A stretch of 27,504 nucleotides of DNA, from contig DAIDAW010000005.1 in NCBI GenBank assembly GCA_027310425.1, forward strand, positions 1 to 27,504, given 5' to 3'. The notes under the pieces were generated by a model. It worked only from the letters and a program-made list of their open reading frames with translations. It did no database searches and was not told where the DNA came from. Source of the DNA: a bacterium (GTDB taxonomy: Bacteria > Patescibacteriota > Minisyncoccia > UBA6257 > Brennerbacteraceae). Below, piece after piece: positions 7,190 through 14,102 of this stretch. The stretch's first letter is position 1, and each line of letters begins with the position of its first letter. The translations under genes and the position numbers were made by a program.

Positions 7190-8605
7190 ATGTCACAACG
7201 CACGCGTACGATTCTTTTCGGCTTCTTTGTCGCGCTTTTCCTCATCGCCACGCCGATTGCCATACTGATTTCACGAGGCTATATATTCGATTTTCCGTCG
7301 CGGAGATTCGTGCAAACCGGAGCGATATTTCTTAAAACATCTCCGCAGCGCGTAATCCTGAAATTCAACGGCGATGCGCGCGAAATCAAACCGTCCGGAA
7401 TTCTTTATGACGGAATCCTCATCCGGAGCCTCGTTCCAAAACGCTATCGCATTGAAATCACCGACCCGCAGAATCAAACCATTGCATGGCGCAAAGACCT
7501 TGATGTTGTGCCGCTTATTGTCGCAAAAGCGACGCGCATCGCGTTCCCGCCGCCTGCGCCCCAGGAAACGTCGATTCCCTTTGCCACTGCAACACCCGCG
7601 TTCCTGAAGCAAGCGAATGAACGCACAATATTCTTCAGCGCCGATAATACAGCCATTTTTCTCCTTGACCTCATTTCACAGGCAACCAGCAAGTTCGCCG
7701 ATCTTTCCGGACTTTCATTCGTGCCGATCAAAAATCCGATTACGGATATCCGCGCATCAAAAAATCTCGACCAGGCGATCATTCAAACGGGAACGCGCAC
7801 GGTATTCTTCTTCAACAACGCGTATTTCGATGCGCGTCAATATCTTGCCACGTTTATGAAAAACGAAAACGTATCACTGGAAAATATTTCATTCGTCTGG
7901 CATCCGGAACGAGACACCTCCCTGTTTTTACTCACCACAAACGCAGGCTATCTGCTCGACGTCGGAACGAATACGTATCAGCAGTTCAGCAAGAACAAGG
8001 TCGCCGGGCTGGTCGCAAGCGGATCCGGCTTGTACTACGCGGCAAGCAGCGGCATCGTATATCAAATTCTGGCCAATATCCAAACGCAGCAATCGGTACC
8101 AGTCGCATCGCTTGCGCCGTGGACAAACGCAAAGACATTTTGGGATTTCTATGAACTTCCGGGCCAGCGCATACTTGCACACAGTCCCGCAGGGCCTCTC
8201 GTCATGATTGACCTTGAAATGCGCACCGCAACCGAAATCAGCGCGCGCGCAGACATCGTGCGCATCGCGCCCGACCAGAAACGCATCGCATACACGCAAG
8301 GGCAATCGATATTCGGCGCGGCGCTCCAGGACCTCGCCGACGACACGCTCTGGATCGCAGGCCAGACTATGCTCCTCGCGCGCACGAATGACCGCATTCA
8401 AAATTTATTTTTCATAAACGATACGTGGTACGTCGCGGCGGCACAGCAAACCGGATTTCTGCTCGCGGAATTCGACAATCGCGAACCGGTTAACACGTGG
8501 TTTGTTGCGGCGCAAAAACCAATCCGGTATCCGGCGTTCGCCGACGATACGGCATACTGGATTTCCGGAACTGGCGTTGAGCGCATGCGCCTGCTCAATC
8601 GATAG
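7190..8605 (+). CDS. Membrane-anchored PEGA-domain / beta-propeller-like envelope protein
   Basis: The 471-residue protein starts with a signal anchor (about residues 8-30, ILFGFFVALFLIATPIAILI). A PEGA-like beta domain follows at about residues 42-110 (GAIFLKTSPQRVILKFNG ... RSLVPKRYRIEITD), where the last stretch resembles the PEGA pattern of G/P-rYrIei. The remaining 330 residues are beta-rich with repeated short strands (for example FFSADNTAIFLLDL, LFLLTTNAGYLLDV, GPLVMIDLEM, YWISGTG) and probably form an irregular propeller. PEGA-plus-propeller proteins of this build are common, uncharacterised exported proteins in Parcubacteria. Exact function is unknown. It lies 37 nt after queA with its own extended -10, and its last 11 nt overlap nth tail to tail. 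Confidence 0.75.
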   Translation: MSQRTRTILFGFFVALFLIATPIAILISRGYIFDFPSRRFVQTGAIFLKTSPQRVILKFNGDAREIKPSGILYDGILIRSLVPKRYRIEITDPQNQTIAWRKDLDVVPLIVAKATRIAFPPPAPQETSIPFATATPAFLKQANERTIFFSADNTAIFLLDLISQATSKFADLSGLSFVPIKNPITDIRASKNLDQAIIQTGTRTVFFFNNAYFDARQYLATFMKNENVSLENISFVWHPERDTSLFLLTTNAGYLLDVGTNTYQQFSKNKVAGLVASGSGLYYAASSGIVYQILANIQTQQSVPVASLAPWTNAKTFWDFYELPGQRILAHSPAGPLVMIDLEMRTATEISARADIVRIAPDQKRIAYTQGQSIFGAALQDLADDTLWIAGQTMLLARTNDRIQNLFFINDTWYVAAAQQTGFLLAEFDNREPVNTWFVAAQKPIRYPAFADDTAYWISGTGVERMRLLNR

Positions 8606-9242
8606 AGCGGCGGCGATGCCACGCGCGCAGCGGGCACTTCGCGTGATGATGCGGCCGCGCAGGACAATGCTCGCGCCCGTACGCAATCAACCGCAATGAA
8701 ATGCCGCGCCAATGCCGCCGAGGAACTACACGCATCAGATCGCGTTCAATCAATGACGGAGTATGCTCATCGGTGAGTCCCAACAAACGGGAAAGGCGCG
8801 CCACGTGGGTATCAACCGCGATGCCGTTCGCCCGTTTTGTTAATTCATTGACAACAACATTCGCGGTCTTCCGTCCGACGCCCGGGAGCGCGATGAGCGC
8901 ATCGAGCGCGAGCGGCACCGTACCGCGGTATTGTTTCTCGATGATGCGCGCGGCCGCCCTGATGTGCCGCGCTTTTGTTTTGTAATAATTGACGCGACGG
9001 ATATCCTGCGCAAGCGCTGGAACGGCGCTCGCGGCATACGCGCGCACAGAACGGTATTTTTTGAACAAACGGCGCGTGACCTCATTCACCGTTTTATCCG
9101 TGGTCTGCGCGGACAGCATCGTCGCAACAAGCAGTTGCCACACGTCGGCATAGGAAAGCGCGGTGCGCACGCGCGGATACAAGCGCCGCAATGCGAAAAT
9201 AATCCGCGCGGCGCGAATCTGTTTCGAAAGCTGCTGATTCAT
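8595..9242 (-). CDS. nth: Endonuclease III-family DNA glycosylase/AP lyase with an altered Fe-S ligand set
   Basis: Nth excises oxidised pyrimidines and nicks at the abasic site. The 215-residue protein has LLVATMLSAQTTD, the helix-hairpin-helix LPGVGRKTANVV (residues 119-130, catalytic Lys125) and AVDTHVARL with catalytic Asp144. The C-terminal iron-sulfur loop normally reads C-x6-C-x2-C-x5-C. Here the same spacing is kept but reads Cys193, His200, Cys203, His209 (CPARPHHHAKCPL ... WH). Two of four ligands are therefore His, and I checked this against the bases. Either the cluster is lost, is bound by mixed Cys/His ligands, or the site holds zinc. It probably forms an operon with the secreted protein ending 9 nt upstream, and overlaps the end of the plus-strand envelope gene by 11 nt. 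Confidence 0.92.
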   Translation of the reverse strand: MNQQLSKQIRAARIIFALRRLYPRVRTALSYADVWQLLVATMLSAQTTDKTVNEVTRRLFKKYRSVRAYAASAVPALAQDIRRVNYYKTKARHIRAAARIIEKQYRGTVPLALDALIALPGVGRKTANVVVNELTKRANGIAVDTHVARLSRLLGLTDEHTPSLIERDLMRVVPRRHWRGISLRLIAYGREHCPARPHHHAKCPLRAWHRRRSID

Positions 9243-9251
9243 TATGCGTTC

Positions 9252-9752
9252 CTATTGCACGGATACCTGAATTGTGTACGGACGCTGGGAACCGGTGCTC
9301 ACCGCATACGGAATCAGCGTAAACGATTGGTCAGCCGTAAACTCTACCGTCTTGGATGTTCCGGGAAGAATAATCCCGAATGAAACAACCTGGCTTGCAA
9401 AACGCAAGCCTTGCGGGTCCGTATTCACCGGCATCGCGTTGAGCGTCAAGCGCACGATCATGCCGCGGAGCGCCGGCACCACTGCCTGCCCCGCTCCATC
9501 GTTATCCACGTCAATGGATACGGATCGAATGCGCACCGTCGGACTCGCGGACGGCCGTGGAGTTTCGCCAGCGCCGTTTGATGGTGTTGGTTCCGGACTT
9601 CGGAATACCGACGGCGAAGCGACCAGCGCCGAACCGGAAGGAGTCGGCGACGCGCCCTGATTGGTGCGCACTTTCTGCGCTGCGTTGTAAAATGCCCATC
9701 CGAACAAAATCAACAAAAGAACGAGAAAAACGCCGAAAAGTTTTTGAAGCAT
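9252..9752 (-). CDS. Membrane-anchored protein with Pro/Ser/Thr linker and a cupredoxin-like beta domain
   Basis: The 166-residue protein has a signal anchor at about residues 4-24 (KLFGVFLVLLLILFGWAFY), then a low-complexity Ser/Pro/Thr-rich linker (about 32-72, SPTPSGSALVASPSVF ...). A C-terminal beta domain of about 95 residues follows (RIRSVSIDVDNDG ... GMIVRLTLNA ... LPGTSKTVEFTADQSFTL ... QRPYTIQVSV). The order of strands and the PGTSKTVEF edge recall cupredoxin-like domains of the EfeO/plastocyanin type. However, no Cys and no His ligand set is present, so copper binding is not expected. Function unknown; probably displayed on the outer face of the membrane. A TATAAT at 9779-9784 lies about 26 nt upstream, and nth follows 9 nt downstream, likely on the same mRNA. 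Confidence 0.7.
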   Translation of the reverse strand: MLQKLFGVFLVLLLILFGWAFYNAAQKVRTNQGASPTPSGSALVASPSVFRSPEPTPSNGAGETPRPSASPTVRIRSVSIDVDNDGAGQAVVPALRGMIVRLTLNAMPVNTDPQGLRFASQVVSFGIILPGTSKTVEFTADQSFTLIPYAVSTGSQRPYTIQVSVQ

Positions 9753-9778
9753 ATGAGATAAAACGTTTGTATTCTTAT

Positions 9779-9784
9779 ATTATA
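9779..9784 (-). promoter_or_regulatory. Consensus -10 box upstream of the anchored beta-domain protein / nth pair
   Basis: TATAAT on the minus strand, 26 nt before the ATG at 9752, in an AT-rich stretch. The -35 position (9802-9807) reads only TGGCGT, a weak match. A 14-bp perfect palindrome, TCTCAATATTGAGA (9821-9834), lies upstream and might be an operator. Apart from the weak rpsI terminator, nothing else is seen in the 206-bp gap 9753-9958. Confidence 0.5.
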
Positions 9785-9934
9785 TCATATTTCGGACAAA
9801 AACGCCACTTTTTTCTCTTCTCTCAATATTGAGAAATAAACGAGTTTTACGCGAAAAAGCAGCTGGCTACCTATGCAGCGTACAGTTTCGCGAAGCAAAA
9901 CGACTAGTATTTCGAATGCCCGAAGTGTCAGATG

Positions 9935-9952
9935 AAAAACAGCAGCGGCTGC
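9935..9952 (-). terminator. Weak candidate terminator after the ribosomal operon
   Basis: Just after the rpsI stop, the minus strand has a short GC stem (GCAG CCG CTGC) followed by TGTTTTTC. The stem is only 4-5 bp, so termination would be weak; no better candidate lies in the gap to 9753. Confidence 0.35.
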
Positions 9953-9958
9953 AAGGGC

Positions 9959-10366
9959 TTACCGCTTTCCCCACTGCGGTGCCTTGCGCGCGCGCTTGAG
10001 GCCGAATTTCTTGCGCTCTTTTTCGCGCGCATCACGGGTGAGAAACCCTTCGCTTTTCAATACTGCGCGATGCGTCTGATCCGCACCCGCAAAAGCGCGG
10101 GAAAGCGCATGGCGCACAGCCTCGGCTTGCCCTCGCAAACCGCCGCCCCGCACCGTAATGACGGCGCTCACTTTGTTTTCTAACCCGAGTTTTTTGATTG
10201 CATCAAAAACGATTTTCTGGAATTCGAATACCGGAAAATATTCCGCGACCGGCTTTCCGTTCACCGTGAGTTCTCCTTTCGCGTGCGTCAGGCGCACCAC
10301 TGCGGTCGCGCGCTTACGCGATCCGACGGTTCTCGTGTATTTCTTGACTGAATGGGATGGTGGCAT
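9959..10366 (-). CDS. rpsI: Small ribosomal subunit protein uS9
   Basis: The protein is 135 residues, near family length. It carries the GSRKRATAVVRL start of the folded domain, VNGKPVAEYFP, TVRGGGLRGQAEAVRHALSRA and the basic C-terminal tail ending KFGLKRARKAPQWGKR. In bacterial ribosomes the final Lys-Arg of this tail reaches the P-site tRNA anticodon stem, and the KR end is intact here. It is the last gene of the minus-strand operon, starting 3 nt after the rplM stop, in the conserved rplM-rpsI pair. Confidence 0.97.
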   Translation of the reverse strand: MPPSHSVKKYTRTVGSRKRATAVVRLTHAKGELTVNGKPVAEYFPVFEFQKIVFDAIKKLGLENKVSAVITVRGGGLRGQAEAVRHALSRAFAGADQTHRAVLKSEGFLTRDAREKERKKFGLKRARKAPQWGKR

Positions 10367-10369
10367 AGC

Positions 10370-10735
10370 TTATGCGATAAAAATGATTTTTTTCAGCAAC
10401 CGATCGCGATGGTTATTTTTCGGCAGCATGCCGCGCACGATCCGCTTGAACAGCATGCCGGGATTGCGCGCAAACAGTTCGCCCATGCGCTCTTCTTTCA
10501 AATGCCCGATATATCCGGAATGGCGGTAATACGTATGCTGCTTCAATTTTCTGCCCGTAAAACGCGCGTGTTCAATATGCGAAATCTCCACGGATATATC
10601 CTGCGGCGGCATGGCGCGGCTGTAACGCGCGGAATTTTTCCCCAGGAGCGCGCGCGTCACTTCGCTTGCAAGGCGCCCGAGCGATTTGCCAGCAGCGTCG
10701 AACGCGAATATTTTTTGGTTTTTGGTCTGATCCAT
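10370..10735 (-). CDS. rplM: Large ribosomal subunit protein uL13
   Basis: The 121-residue protein has the uL13 pattern: FDAAGKSLGRLASEVTRALLGK, then RFTGRKLKQHTYYRHSGYIGHLKEERMGEL and RIVRGMLPKNNHRDRLLKK. uL13 is an early-assembling 23S-binding protein. It is shorter than the E. coli protein (142 residues) at the C-terminus. The family-typical D of the N-terminal YVID(A)xG block is represented by the AFDAAGK stretch. It is 8 nt after rplQ and 3 nt before rpsI, so all three are surely co-transcribed. Confidence 0.97.
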   Translation of the reverse strand: MDQTKNQKIFAFDAAGKSLGRLASEVTRALLGKNSARYSRAMPPQDISVEISHIEHARFTGRKLKQHTYYRHSGYIGHLKEERMGELFARNPGMLFKRIVRGMLPKNNHRDRLLKKIIFIA

Positions 10736-10743
10736 ATGCGTAT

Positions 10744-11097
10744 TTATCCTTCAATCAATGAGACAATGCACCGGGGTGATGCGTCTCGCGTGCGCGTTGC
10801 GGTGCGCGTCAATCGTACGAATCCAGACGGCCGTCCCGCAAAGCGCGGAGCAAGCGTTTTATAGAGTTTCTCGGCTGACTTCTTCGGCAAACGCGCGAGC
10901 AGAATCCGGTACGCGGCAAGATTCTGTTTCTTAGCAACGGTCATGAGCGGCCCGAATACCCGCACAACCTCTTTGCCGCGCGCAACCGTAGTCGTAATTT
11001 TCTCTTTCATGATGAGGTTGTGCGCCAACCCCTTTACGAACGCAATGCGGTCGCCGCGTTTCCGTCCGAATTTTCTTCCAACTTTATGATGACGCAT
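10744..11097 (-). CDS. rplQ: Large ribosomal subunit protein bL17
   Basis: The 117-residue protein begins MRHHKVGRKFGRKRGDR, a hallmark of bL17 (family MRHrk.grkLgR...R). It continues with NLIMKEKITTTVARGKEVV and ends in a short tail (RPSGFVRLTRTATRTRDASPRCIVSLIEG) matching the family close with conserved R and D followed by a hydrophobic ELVE/SLIE strand. It lies directly after rpoA, the near-universal bacterial order, with a 35-nt gap. Confidence 0.97.
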   Translation of the reverse strand: MRHHKVGRKFGRKRGDRIAFVKGLAHNLIMKEKITTTVARGKEVVRVFGPLMTVAKKQNLAAYRILLARLPKKSAEKLYKTLAPRFAGRPSGFVRLTRTATRTRDASPRCIVSLIEG

Positions 11098-11132
11098 ATC
11101 GGTAAAATCAATTCCGTGCAGCAGGCATTTTC

Positions 11133-12056
11133 TTATTTGATCGTAATGCCGTATTTTTTCGCCGCGCGCGCGATATCTTCGACCGCTTTTTCTCCGAATC
11201 CCTTAATCTCGGAAAGCTGCGCTTTGGTCATTTGCGCGAGATCGCCAACCGTCTTCACGCCGTTCTTGGAAAGCGCGGCGACGATCCGTGCGGACAACCC
11301 CGTGTCGTCGAGCGCGGCTTCGCTGGTATCGAGCTCTTCGCGGAGCGCTGAAAACGAACTTTCGGCATCGCTCGGCTCATCCTGCAGGCTAACGTGCTGG
11401 AATTGCGAAACAAGAATTTCCAATGCGTTGCCGTACGCAACGAGCGGATCGAGCGTCCCATCGGTTTCAATGGAAAGGCGCAACCGGTTATAATCGGCGC
11501 GGCCTTCCACCATCATATTTTCCACTTCAAAATTCACGAGCGTGACCGGCGAAAAATTCGCGTCCAGCGCAATGGTGCCGATCGGAAGCTTCTCTTTTTT
11601 GCGCTGCTCCACCTGGGAATATCCCATTCCTTTCTCGACAATCAATTTCATATCAATGACCGCGTGCTTGTCCGTCAGCGTCGCAATATGCAAATCAGGG
11701 TTCGCGATCTCAACCTGCGAATTCTTTTCGATATCGCGCGCCGCCACGGTACGCTCTCCTTTTACGGACAGCGAAAGCGTTTGCGGTTCGTCAGAAAAAA
11801 TCTTGAGGCGCAGGCGCTTCAAATTCAGGCTTAATTCGATGGCATCTTCGAGCACGCCGGGTATCGTGGAAAATTCATGGTGCACTCCTTCGATACGGAA
11901 CGACGTTACGGCAGCTCCTTCGCACGACGACAGAAGCGCGCGCCGAAGCGCATTTCCGAGCGTGATGCCGTATCCGGGAAACAATCCTTCGATTTCAAGG
12001 ATTGCCGTGTTCGCATCCGAAGAGATGATGCGGGGATGCTTGGGAGTTGGGATCAT
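11133..12056 (-). CDS. rpoA: RNA polymerase alpha subunit
   Basis: The 307-residue product has the dimerisation domain (EGLFPGYGITLGNALRRALLSS, residues about 22-43), the insert domain and the second half of the NTD, then a linker (DEPSDAESSFSALREEL). A C-terminal domain follows from about residue 245 (GLSARIVAALSKNGVKTVGDLAQMT). By eye-alignment to the E. coli CTD, Arg265 is kept (SARIV), but the position of Asn268 is Ala and the K297-K298 pair reads E-K, so UP-element contacts may be altered. It sits between rpsD and rplQ as usual in bacteria. Confidence 0.97.
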   Translation of the reverse strand: MIPTPKHPRIISSDANTAILEIEGLFPGYGITLGNALRRALLSSCEGAAVTSFRIEGVHHEFSTIPGVLEDAIELSLNLKRLRLKIFSDEPQTLSLSVKGERTVAARDIEKNSQVEIANPDLHIATLTDKHAVIDMKLIVEKGMGYSQVEQRKKEKLPIGTIALDANFSPVTLVNFEVENMMVEGRADYNRLRLSIETDGTLDPLVAYGNALEILVSQFQHVSLQDEPSDAESSFSALREELDTSEAALDDTGLSARIVAALSKNGVKTVGDLAQMTKAQLSEIKGFGEKAVEDIARAAKKYGITIK

Positions 12057-12099
12057 ATGATGATATTTATTTTATGGATTGGGATCGTTTGCGTGCGAT

Positions 12100-12729
12100 T
12101 TAACGCGAGTAAAATTCAAGAACCAAAGGAATATCGTATTCGATTCCGATTTCGTCGGGATTCGGAAATTGCTTGACAGTCGCGCGCTTGGTTTCGGGAT
12201 TAAACGCAAGCCACGATGGCGGCGCGTATTTCTTCATAGCCTCTGCGGCCCTGCCGGCGAGTTTATTCTGCCGCGACGCTTCCCGGATTTCAATCACATC
12301 TTCCAGCGCAACCTGCTTGGATGGCACATCCACGCGCCTGTTATTCACGTTGACATGGCCATGCGACACGAGTTGGCGCGCGATGCTGCGCGACTGCGCG
12401 AATCCCGCTCGGAAAACCGCGTTATCCAGGCGCATTTCCAAAAGCCTACCCAGCGCTTCTGGTGTGGAAACTTTTTTCATCTTTATCGCCTGTCCGACAT
12501 ACCGGCGCATTGCTTTTTCAGTCAATCCGTACGAGAAACGGATTTTCTGTTTTTCCGCAAGCTGTACGCCGTATTCAGACAGGTTCCTGCGCCGCTTGCC
12601 GTGCGCTCCCGGACGGTAGGCGCGGCGCACCATCGCGGACTTCTGGGACAGCGATCGCTCCGCTTTCAGGTGGAGATTTGCGCCCAAGGCGCGCGCCTTT
12701 TTTTCTTTTGGACCGATAAGAAATGCCAT
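12100..12729 (-). CDS. rpsD: Small ribosomal subunit protein uS4
   Basis: The 209-residue protein has the N-terminal rRNA-binding part (GPKEKKARALGANL ... RPGAHGKRRRNLSEYGVQLAEKQKIRFSYGL) and the S4 RNA-binding domain (LEMRLDNAVFRAGFAQSRSIARQLVSHGHVNVNN). It ends in LVLEFYSR, the standard family close. It has no Cys residues, so it is the zinc-free form of uS4. uS4 is a primary assembly protein at the 16S five-way junction. The gap to rpoA is 43 nt; rpsK lies 11 nt upstream. Confidence 0.97.
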   Translation of the reverse strand: MAFLIGPKEKKARALGANLHLKAERSLSQKSAMVRRAYRPGAHGKRRRNLSEYGVQLAEKQKIRFSYGLTEKAMRRYVGQAIKMKKVSTPEALGRLLEMRLDNAVFRAGFAQSRSIARQLVSHGHVNVNNRRVDVPSKQVALEDVIEIREASRQNKLAGRAAEAMKKYAPPSWLAFNPETKRATVKQFPNPDEIGIEYDIPLVLEFYSR

Positions 12730-12740
12730 AGAATAAAAAA

Positions 12741-13202
12741 TTACACCCTGCGCGGTTTCTTGGGGCGCGGACCGTTATGAGGAATCGGCGTCACATCATG
12801 AATTGCGATCACGTCCACTCCTTGATTGATGAGCGCGCGCACTGCAGCTTCCCTACCGCCGCCGATACCGCGCACAAATACAACAGTGCGCCCCAAACCG
12901 GTTTTCTTGAGTTTCTGAAGCAACGCGTCAACTACGCTTGTTGCCGCATACGGCGTTGCTTTCTTCGGCCCCTTGAAACCGAGACTTCCGGCAGACGACC
13001 ATCCCAGCACTCTTCCTTTCTCGTCCGTTGCCGAAATCATTGTATTGTTATACGACGCATTTACATATACGCGCGCGGATTCAACGCGCTTTGCAGACGT
13101 GGCAATCGCTCCGGCTCCCGCTCTTTGGATATTCGAAGCAACGGCTTCCTGTTCCTGCAAAGCCTGCTCCGACGTTTCTTTCATGACTGCCTTCTTTCCC
13201 AT
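12741..13202 (-). CDS. rpsK: Small ribosomal subunit protein uS11 with an extended N-terminus
   Basis: The 153-residue product carries the uS11 core from about residue 43 (ARVYVNASYNNTMISATDEKGRVLGW ... GSLGFKGPKKATPYAA ... VRGIGGGREAAVRALINQGVDVIAIHDVTPIPHNGPRPKKPRRV). uS11 lines the platform near the E site. The N-terminal stretch of about 40 residues (MGKKAVMKETSEQALQEQEAV ...) is longer and less basic than the usual 10-20 residues. A later ATG at codon 7 would shorten it only slightly. It lies between rpsM and rpsD in the usual order, after a pyrimidine-rich 46-nt spacer that contains near-repeats of TCTCTATT. Confidence 0.96.
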   Translation of the reverse strand: MGKKAVMKETSEQALQEQEAVASNIQRAGAGAIATSAKRVESARVYVNASYNNTMISATDEKGRVLGWSSAGSLGFKGPKKATPYAATSVVDALLQKLKKTGLGRTVVFVRGIGGGREAAVRALINQGVDVIAIHDVTPIPHNGPRPKKPRRV

Positions 13203-13248
13203 GCTTCAAATTCTACTCTCTATTTTCTAGTCTCTATTCTCCAAAAAA

Positions 13249-13635
13249 TTATGTTTTCGACGCGGCGCGCTGTCTGCCCGATCCGATTGATTTTTTGACA
13301 TTGCCGCGCACCGTGCGGGAATTGCGCTTCGTACTCTGCCCGCGCACGGGTAAACGCTTCATATGCCTGACGCCGCGGTACGTTCGGATATCCCGCAGAC
13401 GCTTGATGTGGCCCTGGATTTCCCTGCGCAAGTCGCCTTCCACGCGGTATTGTTTTTCAACTATCTCGCGGATCGCATTTGCCTGCTCAGACGCCAAATC
13501 TTTTACCCTGATATCCGGAGAAATTTTCGCCTGGCGCACAATATCGCGCGCGCGCGTCCTGCCGATGCCGAAAATATACGTGAGTGCGATCTCGACGCGC
13601 TTGTGGTCCGGGACAATAGCTCCTGCGATTCTCAT
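13249..13635 (-). CDS. rpsM: Small ribosomal subunit protein uS13
   Basis: The 128-residue product starts MRIAGAIVPDHKRVEIALTY, the typical uS13 N-terminus. It has FGIGRTRARDI, the helical arm, RDIRTYRGVRHMKRLPVRGQSTKRNSRT (family signature RGxRHrrgLPvRGQrTktNaRT) and a basic tail. uS13 bridges the head of the small subunit to the large subunit. The frame is open further upstream to about 13734, but that part overlaps rpmJ and does not look like uS13, so 13635 is chosen. The gap to rpmJ is 16 nt. Confidence 0.97.
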   Translation of the reverse strand: MRIAGAIVPDHKRVEIALTYIFGIGRTRARDIVRQAKISPDIRVKDLASEQANAIREIVEKQYRVEGDLRREIQGHIKRLRDIRTYRGVRHMKRLPVRGQSTKRNSRTVRGNVKKSIGSGRQRAASKT

Positions 13636-13651
13636 GACAATTCTTTCAATC

Positions 13652-13765
13652 TTATCCCTGGCGCTGTTTATGGCGCGGATTCGAACAAATGATATACACG
13701 CGTCCCTTGCGACGGACCGCTTTGCATTTTTCACATCGTTTTTTGACTGAGGCCTGTACTTTCAT
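13652..13765 (-). CDS. rpmJ: Large ribosomal subunit protein bL36
   Basis: A 37-residue protein, exactly the family length, beginning MKVQASVKKRCEKCKAV and ending NPRHKQRQG. The zinc-binding ligands Cys11, Cys14, Cys27 and His32 are all present, so this is the zinc-containing form. It is 10 nt after infA and 16 nt before rpsM, the classic infA-rpmJ-rpsM order. I translated it directly from the bases. Confidence 0.97.
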   Translation of the reverse strand: MKVQASVKKRCEKCKAVRRKGRVYIICSNPRHKQRQG

Positions 13766-13775
13766 GGTTTCAATA

Positions 13776-13994
13776 TTATTTGCGGAACACAATCCGTCCG
13801 CGAGTTTCATCGTAGGGCGAAAATTCCACGGTCACGCGGTCGCCAAGCGTCACTTTTATGAAGTGAAGCCGCATTTTGCCTGCCAAATACGCAAGGACTT
13901 CCCGCCCGTCGTCAAGGCGCACGCGGAATGTTGCACTGGGTAACGCTTCAATAATTTCTCCCTCAAACCGTCTCTTCTCTTCTGAATCTCGCAT
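13776..13994 (-). CDS. infA: Translation initiation factor IF-1
   Basis: The OB-fold factor that blocks the A site during initiation. From MRDSEEKRRFEGEIIEALP it is 72 residues, exactly the common IF-1 length, with SATFRVRLDDGREVLAYLAGKMR and the end SPYDETRGRIVFRK. An in-frame ATG at 14009 would add five residues. I rejected it because its first bases are part of a -10 box (TAGAAT, 14008-14013) of a promoter with TTGACT 17 bp upstream. Transcription would then start about 6 nt before the 13994 ATG, making the message nearly leaderless. First gene of the r-protein operon. Confidence 0.96.
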   Translation of the reverse strand: MRDSEEKRRFEGEIIEALPSATFRVRLDDGREVLAYLAGKMRLHFIKVTLGDRVTVEFSPYDETRGRIVFRK

Positions 13995-14007
13995 ACAACG
14001 TAGACCC

Positions 14008-14036
14008 ATTCTACCTAAAACCCCTTAAAAAGTCAA
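14008..14036 (-). promoter_or_regulatory. Promoter of the infA-rpsI operon
   Basis: On the minus strand TTGACT (14031-14036), 17 bp, TAGAAT (14008-14013). The predicted transcript begins only a few nucleotides before the infA start at 13994. A 7-bp inverted repeat (ATCCCGT 14036-14042 and ACGGGAT 14080-14086) lies immediately upstream. Confidence 0.65.
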
Positions 14037-14086
14037 TCCCGTACGAAGTCGTGTCGCAGTATCGCGATTCCCTTCTCTCACGGGAT
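14036..14086. repeat. Inverted repeat just upstream of the infA operon -35 box
   Basis: ATCCCGT (14036-14042) and ACGGGAT (14080-14086) enclose 37 bp. That interval includes the palindrome ATCGCGAT (14061-14068) and short GAAG/CTTC matches. It could be an operator for the ribosomal operon or a weak terminator for the gene ending at 14103. No T-run follows in the minus direction. Confidence 0.4.
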
Positions 14087-14102
14087 CAACCAAAGCATAT
14101 CT

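Noticed and set aside
9890..9935. TTCGAAT resembling a tRNA T-loop
   Set aside because: The flanking five bases on each side are not complementary and no acceptor or anticodon stem could be built.
13636..13734. Upstream extension of uS13
   Set aside because: It overlaps rpmJ in another frame; uS13 homologues begin with MRIAG-like sequence at 13635.
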